A stretch of DNA of 23,869 bases from contig JAUUSJ010000054.1 in assembly GCA_030841965.1 (NCBI GenBank), positions 1-23,869 on the forward strand, written 5' to 3'. Origin of the DNA: Blautia sp. (GTDB taxonomy: Bacteria; Bacillota; Clostridia; Lachnospirales; Lachnospiraceae). Below, piece by piece: positions 16,669-23,706 of this stretch. The translations under genes were made by a program, and so were the position numbers. The number at the start of each line of letters is the position of its first letter. The first letter of the stretch is position 1. The notes below the pieces were generated by a model. The model made no database searches, was not told the origin of the DNA, and saw nothing but the letters and a program-made list of their open reading frames with translations.

Positions 16669-17772
16669 CTAATTATTTCCTTTCATTACAAACAACAACG
16701 CATCTATATATCCTACTGCAACGTTTGAAAAAGAGAATTTTTCAACATCTTGCATAGATGCGATTTTCATCAAATCTCTATCATTAAGCACTCTTTCTAT
16801 TGTTTTGCCAAAAAGTCTTGCATCATACGGATCAATAATAAATCCATTTTTTCCCTCACATACAATATCATATGCCCCATCTGCATATTTTGAAGCGATA
16901 ATTGGTATGCCTGCACACAAAGCTTCCACTAAAACTAGTCCAAAGCAATCTTCTCTCGTAGGAAGAACAAATACTTGTGCCTGTGCATATTCATCAAGAA
17001 GTTGCTGCCCTTCTTTAAATCCACAAAAGACTACATTATCATTAAGTTGTTTTTCTTTTATCATACATTTTAATCTGTCTATTTCTTCATTTGTTCCATT
17101 TCCAACAATATGCAACTCATAATTAGATTTAACATACTGCAACGCCTCAATTAATAAATCCAGTCCTTTTCTCTTTATCATACTTCCGACATACAAGATT
17201 CTACCTGGATACGTTTCAATCTTTAAGTTCAAATATTGAGAAGTATCAACGGTGAGAAGGCTCAGAAAAATTCTTTCTTCTTTTACTCTCCACGCCAAAA
17301 GTTTTTCTTTTGCTTTTGTACTACTTGCAATACACGCGTCCGCATTTGTACAGATTATCTTTCTTACAATTTTTTGAATATATCCAATATTCCTTTCGGA
17401 ATATAATGTTCCATCAGTAAGATGTATAAATTTTTTATGATGAATTTTGCACCAAATAAAGCTTTGTAATGCTGCAGGGTTGTATTCCCACGCTATAACC
17501 ACTGTAGGATTTATAGTACTCAATATTTTCCCAACATTACTTGGAAAATGAATGTATCTTACATCAATTTTTCCTTTAACCTTAATAATTTTTGATTTTA
17601 AAATATGTGTGTTTAAGAGTTTTTCATCGTGCAAAACCCATTCTCTATTATCTTCGCTTTTATTTGTATAAATTACATGAAACTCATATTCAGTCACTTG
17701 AGTCTGTAAATAGTGAAATAAATCCACTCTATATGGCGAAGGTATATTCGTTATTAAAACAACTCTATTCAT
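16669..17772 (-). CDS. GT4-family glycosyltransferase (GT-B fold)
   Basis: The protein has 367 residues. The N-terminus VVLITNIPSPYRVDLFHYL, the hinge block GRILYVGSMIKRKGLDLLIEA (given here as ILYVGSMIKRKGLD), and the C-terminal EX7E motif in EDCFGLVLVEALCAGIPII (about 277-295) define a retaining family 4 glycosyltransferase. It transfers a sugar from a nucleotide donor to the lipid-linked repeat unit on the cytoplasmic side. AGGAGAT precedes the ATG, 3 nt beyond the previous gene's stop. No truncation is evident. Confidence 0.9.
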   Translation of the reverse strand: MNRVVLITNIPSPYRVDLFHYLQTQVTEYEFHVIYTNKSEDNREWVLHDEKLLNTHILKSKIIKVKGKIDVRYIHFPSNVGKILSTINPTVVIAWEYNPAALQSFIWCKIHHKKFIHLTDGTLYSERNIGYIQKIVRKIICTNADACIASSTKAKEKLLAWRVKEERIFLSLLTVDTSQYLNLKIETYPGRILYVGSMIKRKGLDLLIEALQYVKSNYELHIVGNGTNEEIDRLKCMIKEKQLNDNVVFCGFKEGQQLLDEYAQAQVFVLPTREDCFGLVLVEALCAGIPIIASKYADGAYDIVCEGKNGFIIDPYDARLFGKTIERVLNDRDLMKIASMQDVEKFSFSNVAVGYIDALLFVMKGNN

Positions 17773-17775
17773 TTT

Positions 17776-18957
17776 CTATCTCCTCATAACGCTTGCATAT
17801 ATGTAGACTAACTCACTATAGTTTTTATCCACCGTATATCTACTTTTATAATCCTGTAATGTTGACTCTGAAATTTGTTCATACGTCATCAGTCGATTTA
17901 TCGCTTCTAATAACTCTATAGAAGAATCTTTTTTAAATTTACTTCCATTAACTCCTTCCAAAATCAGATTCCCTGCATTGCCCAAATCAGAACATATAAC
18001 TGGAGTTCCTACTGCAAACGCTTCCACGATGCTCATTGGAAATCCTTCATACCACTGTGTTGGTAGTACTAGCGCTTTCGAATTTGCAATTATTTTTCTT
18101 GCTTCTATATTAGGAACAAAGCCCTTCATACTAACAGACGTCAGACAGTTTTTCTCAATGTATTCTTTACACCATTCTTCTAGAGGACCTATTCCACAAA
18201 TCACAAGTCTCGGTGCATTATTTCCCATCAATTTCCATGCTTCGAGAAGGACATCTACTCCTTTCAACGAATCAATTCTTCCAGCAAAAACAAACTGATT
18301 CTGTCGTTGACTATACGGAATTATGTTCCCTATATCAGCTACAAAATTTGGTTTGATAAATATTTTCTCTGGCTTTATTTGTTTAAGCTGCAACAATTTT
18401 TCCTTATTAAATTCAGTTAAACAAATATAGTTTATTTTTCCATAAATTCCTGTCATTCGATGAAACAGTGTACTAACTACACATGCCAGTGTTTGTATTT
18501 TTCTTCCGCGATAGCACCCATGTTTTATAGCGCAACCCAGTCCCTGTGTAACGCAGTCTTCGCAAATATGTCCATCACGATAAAAGGTAGCACCTGGACA
18601 AAGCAGTCGAAAGTTATGAATCGTCTGAACTACTGGAATCTTACAGGCTCTCGCAGCATAATATACAGCTGGACTTACAAGATTAAGCGTATTATGGACA
18701 TGAATGATATCAATCTTATTTTGGATTATTATTTTTTTTATGTTATGATATGTTCTGAAATTAAATATTGTAGTAATCGGCAGTAACAACTTCTGTATTT
18801 TTCTCATTTCCTTAAGTTCAGAATTGTTTCTGGTATACAAAATTACTTCGTGTCCATGTTCCTCCAACATTTTCTTTTCATTTACAACCACTGTATCTTC
18901 ACCACCAGGAATCTGATAATAATTATGAACTATTAACACTTTCTGTTTTTTTTTCAT
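17776..18957 (-). CDS. GT4-family glycosyltransferase with Cys cluster
   Basis: This 393-residue GT-B enzyme begins VLIVHNYYQIPGGEDTVV, a donor-side glycine loop typical of this GT4 subgroup. A cysteine cluster in HICEDCVTQGLGCAIKHGCY (about 132-151) may bind metal. The sugar-nucleotide half has FVFAGRIDSLKGVDVLLEA (about 229-247), and the EX7E motif is in EGFPMSIVEAFAVGTPVIC. The Cys-rich insert is shared by many capsule-locus GT4 proteins, and its role is not known to me. The gene starts 10 nt after the WecG-like stop. The Shine-Dalgarno is weak (GAAAG), which suggests translational coupling. Confidence 0.9.
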   Translation of the reverse strand: MKKKQKVLIVHNYYQIPGGEDTVVVNEKKMLEEHGHEVILYTRNNSELKEMRKIQKLLLPITTIFNFRTYHNIKKIIIQNKIDIIHVHNTLNLVSPAVYYAARACKIPVVQTIHNFRLLCPGATFYRDGHICEDCVTQGLGCAIKHGCYRGRKIQTLACVVSTLFHRMTGIYGKINYICLTEFNKEKLLQLKQIKPEKIFIKPNFVADIGNIIPYSQRQNQFVFAGRIDSLKGVDVLLEAWKLMGNNAPRLVICGIGPLEEWCKEYIEKNCLTSVSMKGFVPNIEARKIIANSKALVLPTQWYEGFPMSIVEAFAVGTPVICSDLGNAGNLILEGVNGSKFKKDSSIELLEAINRLMTYEQISESTLQDYKSRYTVDKNYSELVYIYASVMRR

Positions 18958-18967
18958 TCTTTCAGAC

Positions 18968-19750
18968 TCACTTTCCCCTTATATATGCATTCCAAATAAA
19001 TCTTGTGTTTGTGTACCAATACCGATTAAACAGACGCTTCGGATCTTGCATCAATCTGAACACCCACTCTAAATTACTTTTCTGCATCCACTCTGGTGCT
19101 CTATCAATGTTCCCCGCAAAATAATCAAACCCAGCACCAACACCAACCATAAAACCCGTGAGCTTGCCCTGGTGCGCCGCCATCCATTTTTCTTGCTTAG
19201 GTGCTCCAAGACCCACCCATACAAAATCAGGTTTAGTTTCATTAATGCATTCCACAATAGCTTTATCCTCTTCTTTCGTCATTGGACGAAATGGGGGACT
19301 GTACATGCCTGCAATCTGAACTCCTGGATAATCCAGCTCTAATGCTTCAAACAGTTGCTCCAATGTTTTCTCTGTGCTTCCGTAGAAATAATGGCGATAT
19401 CCCTTTTCTTTTGATACTTTTAGAATCTCACCCATATAGGAAGGACCTGTGGTTCGTTGCATATTCTTGTAGCCTCTTTTCCGCCCCACAGAAGAAAGCG
19501 GTCCGCCATCTGGAATGGCCATGATTCCACCATTTTGAATCGCACAATAGTTCTTATCCTCATACGACATAACAGTGGTATGTACATTTGACACGCACAT
19601 GTAATCTCCAGATAAAGACTTAATATTTTTATGTGTAAAATTAAGTAACCACTCCATATTAATAGCTGCTATATCTACACCCATAATATTACAAGTTGGA
19701 ATAAGAGCCTTATTAACTTTATGCTTATACTCTTCTGTTTTTATATTCAT
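18968..19750 (-). CDS. WecG/TagA/CpsF-family glycosyltransferase (GT26)
   Basis: The protein has about 260 residues. It shows CNIMGVDIAAINMEWLL near the start, the conserved IPDGGPLSSVGRKRGY block (about 80-95) with the catalytic-type Asp, RTTGPSYMGEIL, HYFYGSTEKTL, and FVWVGLGAPKQEKWM (about 179-193). Family members add the second sugar, often ManNAc, to polyprenyl-diphosphate-GlcNAc. Here it implies an initiating WecA/TagO-type enzyme elsewhere, since none is in the window. The start ATG at 19750 has GGAG 7-8 nt upstream; the in-frame GTG at 19768 is less likely. It is the first glycosyltransferase of the operon. Confidence 0.92.
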   Translation of the reverse strand: MNIKTEEYKHKVNKALIPTCNIMGVDIAAINMEWLLNFTHKNIKSLSGDYMCVSNVHTTVMSYEDKNYCAIQNGGIMAIPDGGPLSSVGRKRGYKNMQRTTGPSYMGEILKVSKEKGYRHYFYGSTEKTLEQLFEALELDYPGVQIAGMYSPPFRPMTKEEDKAIVECINETKPDFVWVGLGAPKQEKWMAAHQGKLTGFMVGVGAGFDYFAGNIDRAPEWMQKSNLEWVFRLMQDPKRLFNRYWYTNTRFIWNAYIRGK

Positions 19751-19779
19751 ATAACTCTCCTTCCTCACCGTATTTCATC

Positions 19780-20451
19780 TTAGATAAGTTCATGATTCCA
19801 TGTAACATCTTTCTTAACTTCTTTTGCAGGAACCCCTACCAACACAGCGTTTCCATTAAATTTCTTTCCAGTTACTAAAGCTCTAGTGCCTACTATCGTC
19901 TCATCACCAATCTCTGCTCCTTTAAGCACTATAACCTGTTGCCCAATCCACACATGATCGCCCACCTTAATATCCTCCGAAGAATTAATTCTCTCACCTT
20001 TATCAGTAAGAATGGAATGGCTATCACCTGTTCTAAATATGACTTCATCCGAAAATAAGCATCTATTCCCAATACTTACCTTTGTCCCTTCGATGCATGC
20101 AATATGTATTTTCCCTGTAAAATAAGTATTGTGTCCAACCTTAAGTGTTCCACCACCGCTAATATGCAAATCAGCTTTTTTTAGTTCACAATCATGGGAA
20201 ATATAAACCTTATTACCATCACCAAATACCTGAATCCTACACCCATACAATCGGCATCCTTTTTCTATCTCAATAACATTGTTTTTCCCATAACAAAGAA
20301 TCTGACAACGGTTTAGAAATACTCCCCCAAATGAAATTTTGTTCTTAGTTTTTCCTTTCACTCGATTCAATGCAAAAAAACGATATATGGTAGATAAGAT
20401 ATACATGACTCCTTCGTTATCCCGAACAAATCTCTTAATTTTGTACAACAT
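19780..20451 (-). CDS. Left-handed beta-helix acyltransferase
   Basis: The 223-residue protein contains hexapeptide-repeat coils along most of its length. Its C-terminal signature is HVWIGQQVIVLKGAEIGDET, followed by IVGTRALVTGK and GVPAKEVKK. This pattern is that of O-acetyltransferases decorating surface polysaccharide (a WcaF/CysE-like hexapeptide family). A His in TGDSHSIL (about 143) is a candidate catalytic residue. It starts inside the end of the preceding acyltransferase (17-nt overlap), with AGGAG 7 nt before the ATG. The substrate is unknown. Confidence 0.88.
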   Translation of the reverse strand: MLYKIKRFVRDNEGVMYILSTIYRFFALNRVKGKTKNKISFGGVFLNRCQILCYGKNNVIEIEKGCRLYGCRIQVFGDGNKVYISHDCELKKADLHISGGGTLKVGHNTYFTGKIHIACIEGTKVSIGNRCLFSDEVIFRTGDSHSILTDKGERINSSEDIKVGDHVWIGQQVIVLKGAEIGDETIVGTRALVTGKKFNGNAVLVGVPAKEVKKDVTWNHELI

Positions 20452-21109
20452 TTCTATTCTCCTTAGTTAATCTATTCACATCATCAAATTCATCTGCGTG
20501 TTTTTTAATCCACGCTATATCTTTATCCCACCACTTTATATTAAGCAATTTGTAAATTATATCTTCAGCAAAACGGTATTTAATAACCCTTGCTGGAACA
20601 CCACCTACTACTGCATATGGCGGAATATCCTTATTTACTAGAGCACCAGCGGCAATAACAACTCCATCTCCTATACGAACCCCCTCAAGAATAGTCACCC
20701 TTGTGCCAATCCAAACATCATTTCCGATAATCACAGATGTCTTCTTACTTCTATCAATATAAGAAAATTCCTGAAACTTATCTTTATTCACATAAGAAAG
20801 TTTTTGCGCTTTCGAATAAAAAGCAGGATGTACAGAAACCATATTAATCGGATGGTTTCCTGCTACTGTAATGACATCCGTAGCTATACATGTATATCGA
20901 CCAATTACCGTATTTTTGATAAACGAATGATCACTCACATAAGACCCATAACCCATAGAACTATTCAAAAATGTAGCGCCATTTCCAAGACGATTTTCGC
21001 CCTCAAATTTTGCATTTGAATCAATCGTTGTGTCCAATCCAAAACTACAAAATTTTTTCACTTTACTTCTATGCACAATTTGCTTTATCGCATGTAATAG
21101 CTTCCTCAT
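20435..21109 (-). CDS. CatB-related O-acyltransferase (xenobiotic acyltransferase type)
   Basis: The 224-residue protein has hexapeptide repeats from about residue 30. The long central loop, AGNHPINMVSVHPAFYSKAQ (about 83-102), contains the His of the CatB/VAT-type catalytic site. IIGNDVWIGTRVTILEGVRIG (about 146-166; shown here as DVWIGTRVTILEGVRIG), AAGALVNKDIPPYAVVGGVPA and a C-terminal helical tail follow. It probably transfers acetyl from acetyl-CoA to a sugar hydroxyl of the repeat unit. It is the first intact gene after loaP. The two beta-helix acyltransferases in tandem are not close copies of each other. Confidence 0.88.
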   Translation of the reverse strand: MRKLLHAIKQIVHRSKVKKFCSFGLDTTIDSNAKFEGENRLGNGATFLNSSMGYGSYVSDHSFIKNTVIGRYTCIATDVITVAGNHPINMVSVHPAFYSKAQKLSYVNKDKFQEFSYIDRSKKTSVIIGNDVWIGTRVTILEGVRIGDGVVIAAGALVNKDIPPYAVVGGVPARVIKYRFAEDIIYKLLNIKWWDKDIAWIKKHADEFDDVNRLTKENRNVVQN

Positions 21110-21149
21110 ATCTCCAATAACCTCTTAAACAATTCTAATTTACAGTATC

Positions 21150-21486
21150 CTAACCACCTTCTACATTCCGACTCGATCTAACATTTTTTCTATGATAAAC
21201 ATTTGTATAAAACGCAATTACAACCAAATCTGCAACACTATACGCTTTCTTTGCGTCAAACGTTGCAGGTAAATCCAAGTTTCTTTCTTTTTTCAAGATA
21301 TTTTTCTATATACCCATCCCGAATTAGGGACTTACGATTATTTATTAGTTCCATTTTCTCAGGAATAATATCCACAGAAAAAACTTCGTGATGCTGGAAT
21401 AATAACATAGCAACCAGCAGACCTACACAACCTATTCCCACAACCGTAATTGTATATTTTTTGTCCGCCTTAGATGCTGTACTCAT
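21150..21486 (-). pseudogene. ugd: Truncated, frameshifted UDP-glucose 6-dehydrogenase (ugd) stub
   Basis: The first ~75 codons encode the Rossmann start of a nucleotide-sugar dehydrogenase: YTITVVGIGCVGL with GxGxxG, then HHEVFSVDIIPEKMELINN and SLIRDGYIEKYLEK. The frame then closes at TCNV with a TGA (21256-21258). In the neighbouring frame the homology resumes as LDLPATFDAKKAYSVADLVV IAFYTN (space added), a clear match to the next Ugd block, and ends at a TAG (21150-21152). A frameshift near 21285 and loss of the remaining ~75 percent of the gene explain this. It overlaps loaP by ATGA, preserving the original operon junction. It cannot make UDP-glucuronate. Confidence 0.88.
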
Positions 21487-22022
21487 AATTCTTCCATCAT
21501 CCTCTCAAACTCCCCAGCCGCAATCTTTGCCTTCACCTCAAGCCCAACACGAACTCGCCTCTCCTGTCCAAAGAGAGAAATCTCCATCTCAGCTAACCGG
21601 TTATGTCGGTCGATTCTTCTCACCTTTTTTGAGAAATTCTTAAGCGCTCCATCGATCACTCGAAGCTCGCCGTCCACAATATAACCTGTGGAAAAACGTA
21701 CAAGCCTCTCCTCACCCCAAAATTGGCGCAAAAAGCCTTCCTCTTCTTCTCTTATCGGATAAAATCCGCCTCCGATACAGACAGGTTTTACATTCTGCAA
21801 AAGCTCTAAACGTTCTTCCAGGGCATCTGGACAATCCGACTCCACAAAAAGATAGCCCGCAAACAACGGTTTCACCTCTTTATGTCGCACTCCCTTCACC
21901 TTTTTTAGCCAAACATACTTCGGCACAAAGATTTGACTTGCCTCTTTCCCCAAAAAAGCCTTCTTACACCTTTCACATAGCGTATCTTCCCTGCCAGCAA
22001 CGACTTGTAATACATACCACAT
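21483..22022 (-). CDS. loaP: LoaP-type NusG paralogue, processive antiterminator
   Basis: The protein has 179 residues. WYVLQVVAGRED at the N-terminus and KPLFAGYLFVES (about 52-63) mark a NusG N-terminal domain. A C-terminal KOW-like segment starts near GYIVDGELRVIDGALKNFSK (about 113-132). Position at the head of a long polysaccharide operon, on the same strand, is the usual setting of LoaP proteins, which bind a leader RNA structure and let polymerase read through terminators. I preferred ATG 22022, with GAGG 6 nt upstream, over the in-frame GTG at 22034. The stop overlaps the ugd stub by ATGA. The leader upstream (22023-22208) holds a large inverted repeat that may be its target. Confidence 0.88.
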   Translation of the reverse strand: MWYVLQVVAGREDTLCERCKKAFLGKEASQIFVPKYVWLKKVKGVRHKEVKPLFAGYLFVESDCPDALEERLELLQNVKPVCIGGGFYPIREEEEGFLRQFWGEERLVRFSTGYIVDGELRVIDGALKNFSKKVRRIDRHNRLAEMEISLFGQERRVRVGLEVKAKIAAGEFERMMEEL

Positions 22023-22208
22023 ACTAGTCCTCACTCATAACTATCTGCAAACAGACATATAAACATCAATTTTCCTTGCATTGCTATTGTTCTTTTGTAA
22101 AATGATTCATTTTAACGCTCTATATCATTATCTAAGGAAATATATACAGAACAATAGCAAGCATATAGGTTACCACATAATAAGAATTATGTGGTACAAT
22201 CCTTACGT
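22023..22208 (-). promoter_or_regulatory. Structured leader RNA of loaP operon
   Basis: From the predicted transcription start near 22208 the leader runs ~185 nt to the loaP ATG. It would fold first the recombination site itself (an 11-bp stem, 22171-22196). Next comes a perfect 13-bp stem, TTGCTATTGTTCT (22160-22148) with AGAACAATAGCAA (22093-22081), enclosing 54 nt. That loop has its own inverted repeat around AAAATGA/TCATTTT (22098-22114). No T-run follows any stem, so these are not simple terminators. A LoaP-binding element is the attractive reading, by analogy with LoaP systems known to need a hairpin in the leader. Confidence 0.5.
22172..22195 (+). repeat. Left recombination site of the invertible promoter
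   Basis: ACCACATAAT-AAGA-ATTATGTGGT has perfect 10-bp arms, extended by one T/A pair on each side, around an asymmetric 4-bp core. Compared with the right site read on the other strand, 23 of 24 bases match. The core AAGA against TCTT gives the two sites opposite polarity. Confidence 0.82.
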
Positions 22209-22214
22209 TTTCCT

Positions 22215-22243
22215 ATTCTAGCATTGTTAATAAGAAAATGCAA
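22215..22243 (-). promoter_or_regulatory. Operon promoter inside the invertible segment (ON orientation)
   Basis: On the minus strand TTGCAT (22243-22238) is followed after 17 bp by TAGAAT (22220-22215). TG at the extended -10 position (TGCTAGAAT) strengthens it. The start would fall near 22208, just inside the segment, so the transcript crosses the left site and enters the loaP leader. No other comparable promoter for loaP is seen between 22023 and 22411. Confidence 0.72.
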
Positions 22244-22335
22244 GCTTATTTTTTTAAGAATTAATAAAAAAATGTATAAAAAATAAAATGGAAATTTATC
22301 GTACATAGTTTGAATATCATTTTTTTAAAGTGAAT

Positions 22336-22360
22336 GGACCGTTAGGGTCTTATTTTTTTA
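22336..22360 (+). terminator. Weak intrinsic-terminator-like hairpin inside the invertible segment
   Basis: GGACC-GTTAG-GGTCT forms a 5-bp stem with one wobble, followed by TATTTTTTTA. It now faces right. After inversion it would lie at about 22223-22247 on the minus strand, ahead of loaP, where it could stop read-through from the recombinase gene. The stem is short, so this is tentative. Confidence 0.3.
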
Positions 22361-22387
22361 TGCAAAAATGCGGGTTGGAGCGATATT

Positions 22388-22411
22388 ACCACATAATTCT
22401 TATTATGTTGT
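22388..22411 (-). repeat. Right recombination site of the invertible promoter
   Basis: On the plus strand it reads ACCACATAAT-TCTT-ATTATGTTGT. It differs from the left site only by the T at 22409 in the outer arm. Because the outer arms would not exchange on inversion, this base should stay at the right edge in both states. Confidence 0.82.
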
Positions 22412-22576
22412 GAAAAAGTTTTCAGTCTTTTCCGTTTATTCTAAGAAAAAGTTTATTCAAGTCTTATCCATCTATTTTATCCGAATCAATCATCCAAAAT
22501 CTTTATTTTTTTATTTTATAATATACCTAGAAATTTTGAACCCTAACAGAAAGGCAATTCAAAATCTCGTTTTTAT

Positions 22577-23440
22577 CTAAGAAATATTTCTCACCCCTAT
22601 CACCATCCGCATGGAATTTAATACCCTTCTATGTTCCATCCCCGTCGATTTAATATAAATCCTCGTTGTCTCTATATTTTGATGACCAAGCACATCCGCA
22701 AGCTTTGCGATATCCTTTTTCATCTCATAAAACTCCCTCGCAAAGAGATGTCTCAAATTATGGGGAAATACTTTCTCTGCCGCCACTTTTGCGGCCTTAC
22801 AGAGACTTTTCATCTCTCTCCAAATATTACTCCGGTCCACCGCTTTCCCCGCTCTCGTTTGAAACAGACATCCAGATGAAATCTTTTTCTTTTTTCCATA
22901 TTGGCTTAACATCTTTTGTAACTTCTCCGGATAGAAGACTGTCCTTCTTTTCCCCTTATTACAGACAATCACCTTTCCTCTTTTTAGAGACTCCACCGTG
23001 ATAAAACATAGCTCACTAATCCGAATTCCAGTGCTCGCAATCGTCTGCATAATCAGCGATAACCTCTCCTGCCCCTTTTTATTTGCAGTCAGTATCAACT
23101 TCTTATACTCTTCTTTCGTCAGATACGTATTTTCCGACTCATAAAGCTCCTTTGGTCTCTTTAGCAATTTCACCTTCGCATCCCTCCACCCCATACTATC
23201 ACAAAAATGATTCGCCGCAGCCAAATACGTATTAATACTACTAACCTCATACTCCCCACATGTCTGTAACTCTTCTTTAAATCGAATCATATTTTCCTTA
23301 TTCACAGGACGCCCTTCCAAATATTCCTCCAGTTTTTTCAAATCTCTCATATACTTTTCTATCGTACTCTCCTTTTTCTCCTCTCTATACAACTCTCTCT
23401 TAAATAACTCAATCCTTTTTTTATTAATAATACGCTTCAT
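22577..23440 (-). CDS. Tyrosine recombinase, probable promoter invertase
   Basis: The 287-residue protein has a SAM-like N-terminal core-binding domain (about 10-95) and a catalytic domain with all expected residues: Arg140 in STGIRISEL, a Lys in NKGKRR (162-164), His227 and Arg230 in HNLRH, His253 in LGHQ, and the nucleophile Tyr262 in RIYIKS. The length fits XerC/D-like and invertase-type enzymes rather than phage integrases. The ATG has GGGAGG about 5 nt upstream. It lies on the same strand as the polysaccharide operon, with its 3' end 165 bp from the right inversion site, so it is the obvious candidate to flip the promoter. A separate promoter is listed upstream. Confidence 0.9.
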   Translation of the reverse strand: MKRIINKKRIELFKRELYREEKKESTIEKYMRDLKKLEEYLEGRPVNKENMIRFKEELQTCGEYEVSSINTYLAAANHFCDSMGWRDAKVKLLKRPKELYESENTYLTKEEYKKLILTANKKGQERLSLIMQTIASTGIRISELCFITVESLKRGKVIVCNKGKRRTVFYPEKLQKMLSQYGKKKKISSGCLFQTRAGKAVDRSNIWREMKSLCKAAKVAAEKVFPHNLRHLFAREFYEMKKDIAKLADVLGHQNIETTRIYIKSTGMEHRRVLNSMRMVIGVRNIS

Positions 23441-23461
23441 TTTCCTCCCTTTCTTTTTCCC

Positions 23462-23489
23462 ATTTTAATCTAAATGATACCATGGTCAA
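23462..23489 (-). promoter_or_regulatory. Probable promoter of the recombinase gene
   Basis: On the minus strand TTGACC (23489-23484), a 16-bp spacer and TAAAAT (23467-23462) lie 22-50 bp before the recombinase ATG at 23440. The -35 element is part of one arm of the long inverted repeat at 23484-23544, so that repeat could control it. Confidence 0.5.
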
Positions 23490-23544
23490 AAGGTCTAAAA
23501 TCCGATGAAAGCTTGCTTGCAAGAGGATTTTTGAACTTTTGACC
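23484..23544. repeat. Two-tier inverted repeat overlapping the recombinase promoter
   Basis: GGTCAAAAG (23484-23492) pairs with CTTTTGACC (23536-23544). Inside it AAAATCC (23497-23503) pairs with GGATTTT (23525-23531). The tiers are separated by matching 4-nt unpaired steps and enclose a 21-nt centre. No T-run follows on the minus strand. It could be an operator, a binding site for the recombinase, or a structured element upstream of transcription. Confidence 0.6.
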
Positions 23545-23659
23545 CCAACATCATCTAAATAAAACCTATCGTCCTATAAACATACTTTCAAGATAATTCT
23601 ATGTTCATGCTCCATCATATATGAAAATCAAATCATCCTTTCCATTTTTCCAAAATAAA

Positions 23660-23706
23660 AAGAGGCTATTACCTCTATCTATTTCATCTAAAGGTAATCA
23701 CCTCTT
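23660..23706 (-). terminator. Intrinsic terminator of a gene beyond the right edge
   Basis: On the minus strand AAGAGG-tg-ATTACC pairs with GGTAAT-ag-CCTCTT (6 + 6 bp), and the second arm runs into CTTTTTATTTT. It should end transcription coming from the right. The 163 bases to its right (23707-23869) show no gene I can identify; one frame stays open without a start to a TAA near 23754, which is not enough to call a CDS. Between it and the recombinase promoter (23545-23659) nothing is recognised. Confidence 0.6.

Larger units (their letters stand above)
22172..22411. other. Predicted invertible promoter segment
   Basis: Two 24-bp palindromic sites face each other across 192 bp (22196-22387). 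The segment holds a strong promoter now directed leftward at loaP, and a weak hairpin plus T-run on the plus strand at its far end. A tyrosine recombinase gene lies 165 bp beyond the right site. Inversion would move the promoter to about 22340-22368 on the plus strand, aimed at the recombinase gene in antisense. The layout matches known invertible promoters of surface-polysaccharide loci; inversion itself is not shown by one assembly. Confidence 0.8.

Noticed and set aside
22013..22022. ATGTGGTA at the loaP start resembling half of the inversion site
   Set aside because: Only 8 bp match, without the partner arm or core, and they encode the start of the protein. Chance is enough.
22081..22160. 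The 13-bp inverted repeat as a second, smaller invertible switch
   Set aside because: It encloses only 54 bp with no promoter, and lies within the predicted leader RNA, where a stem is the simpler explanation.
22341..22547. Inverted 8-bp words GTTAGGGT and ACCCTAAC about 190 bp apart
   Set aside because: The match does not extend beyond 8 bp, and one copy is inside the invertible segment without symmetry to the sites.
22368..22580. Plus-strand 70-codon frame across the right inversion site
   Set aside because: It is rich in Phe, Tyr, Ile and Lys as expected of AT-rich noncoding DNA, and has no ribosome site. It also spans a recombination site.
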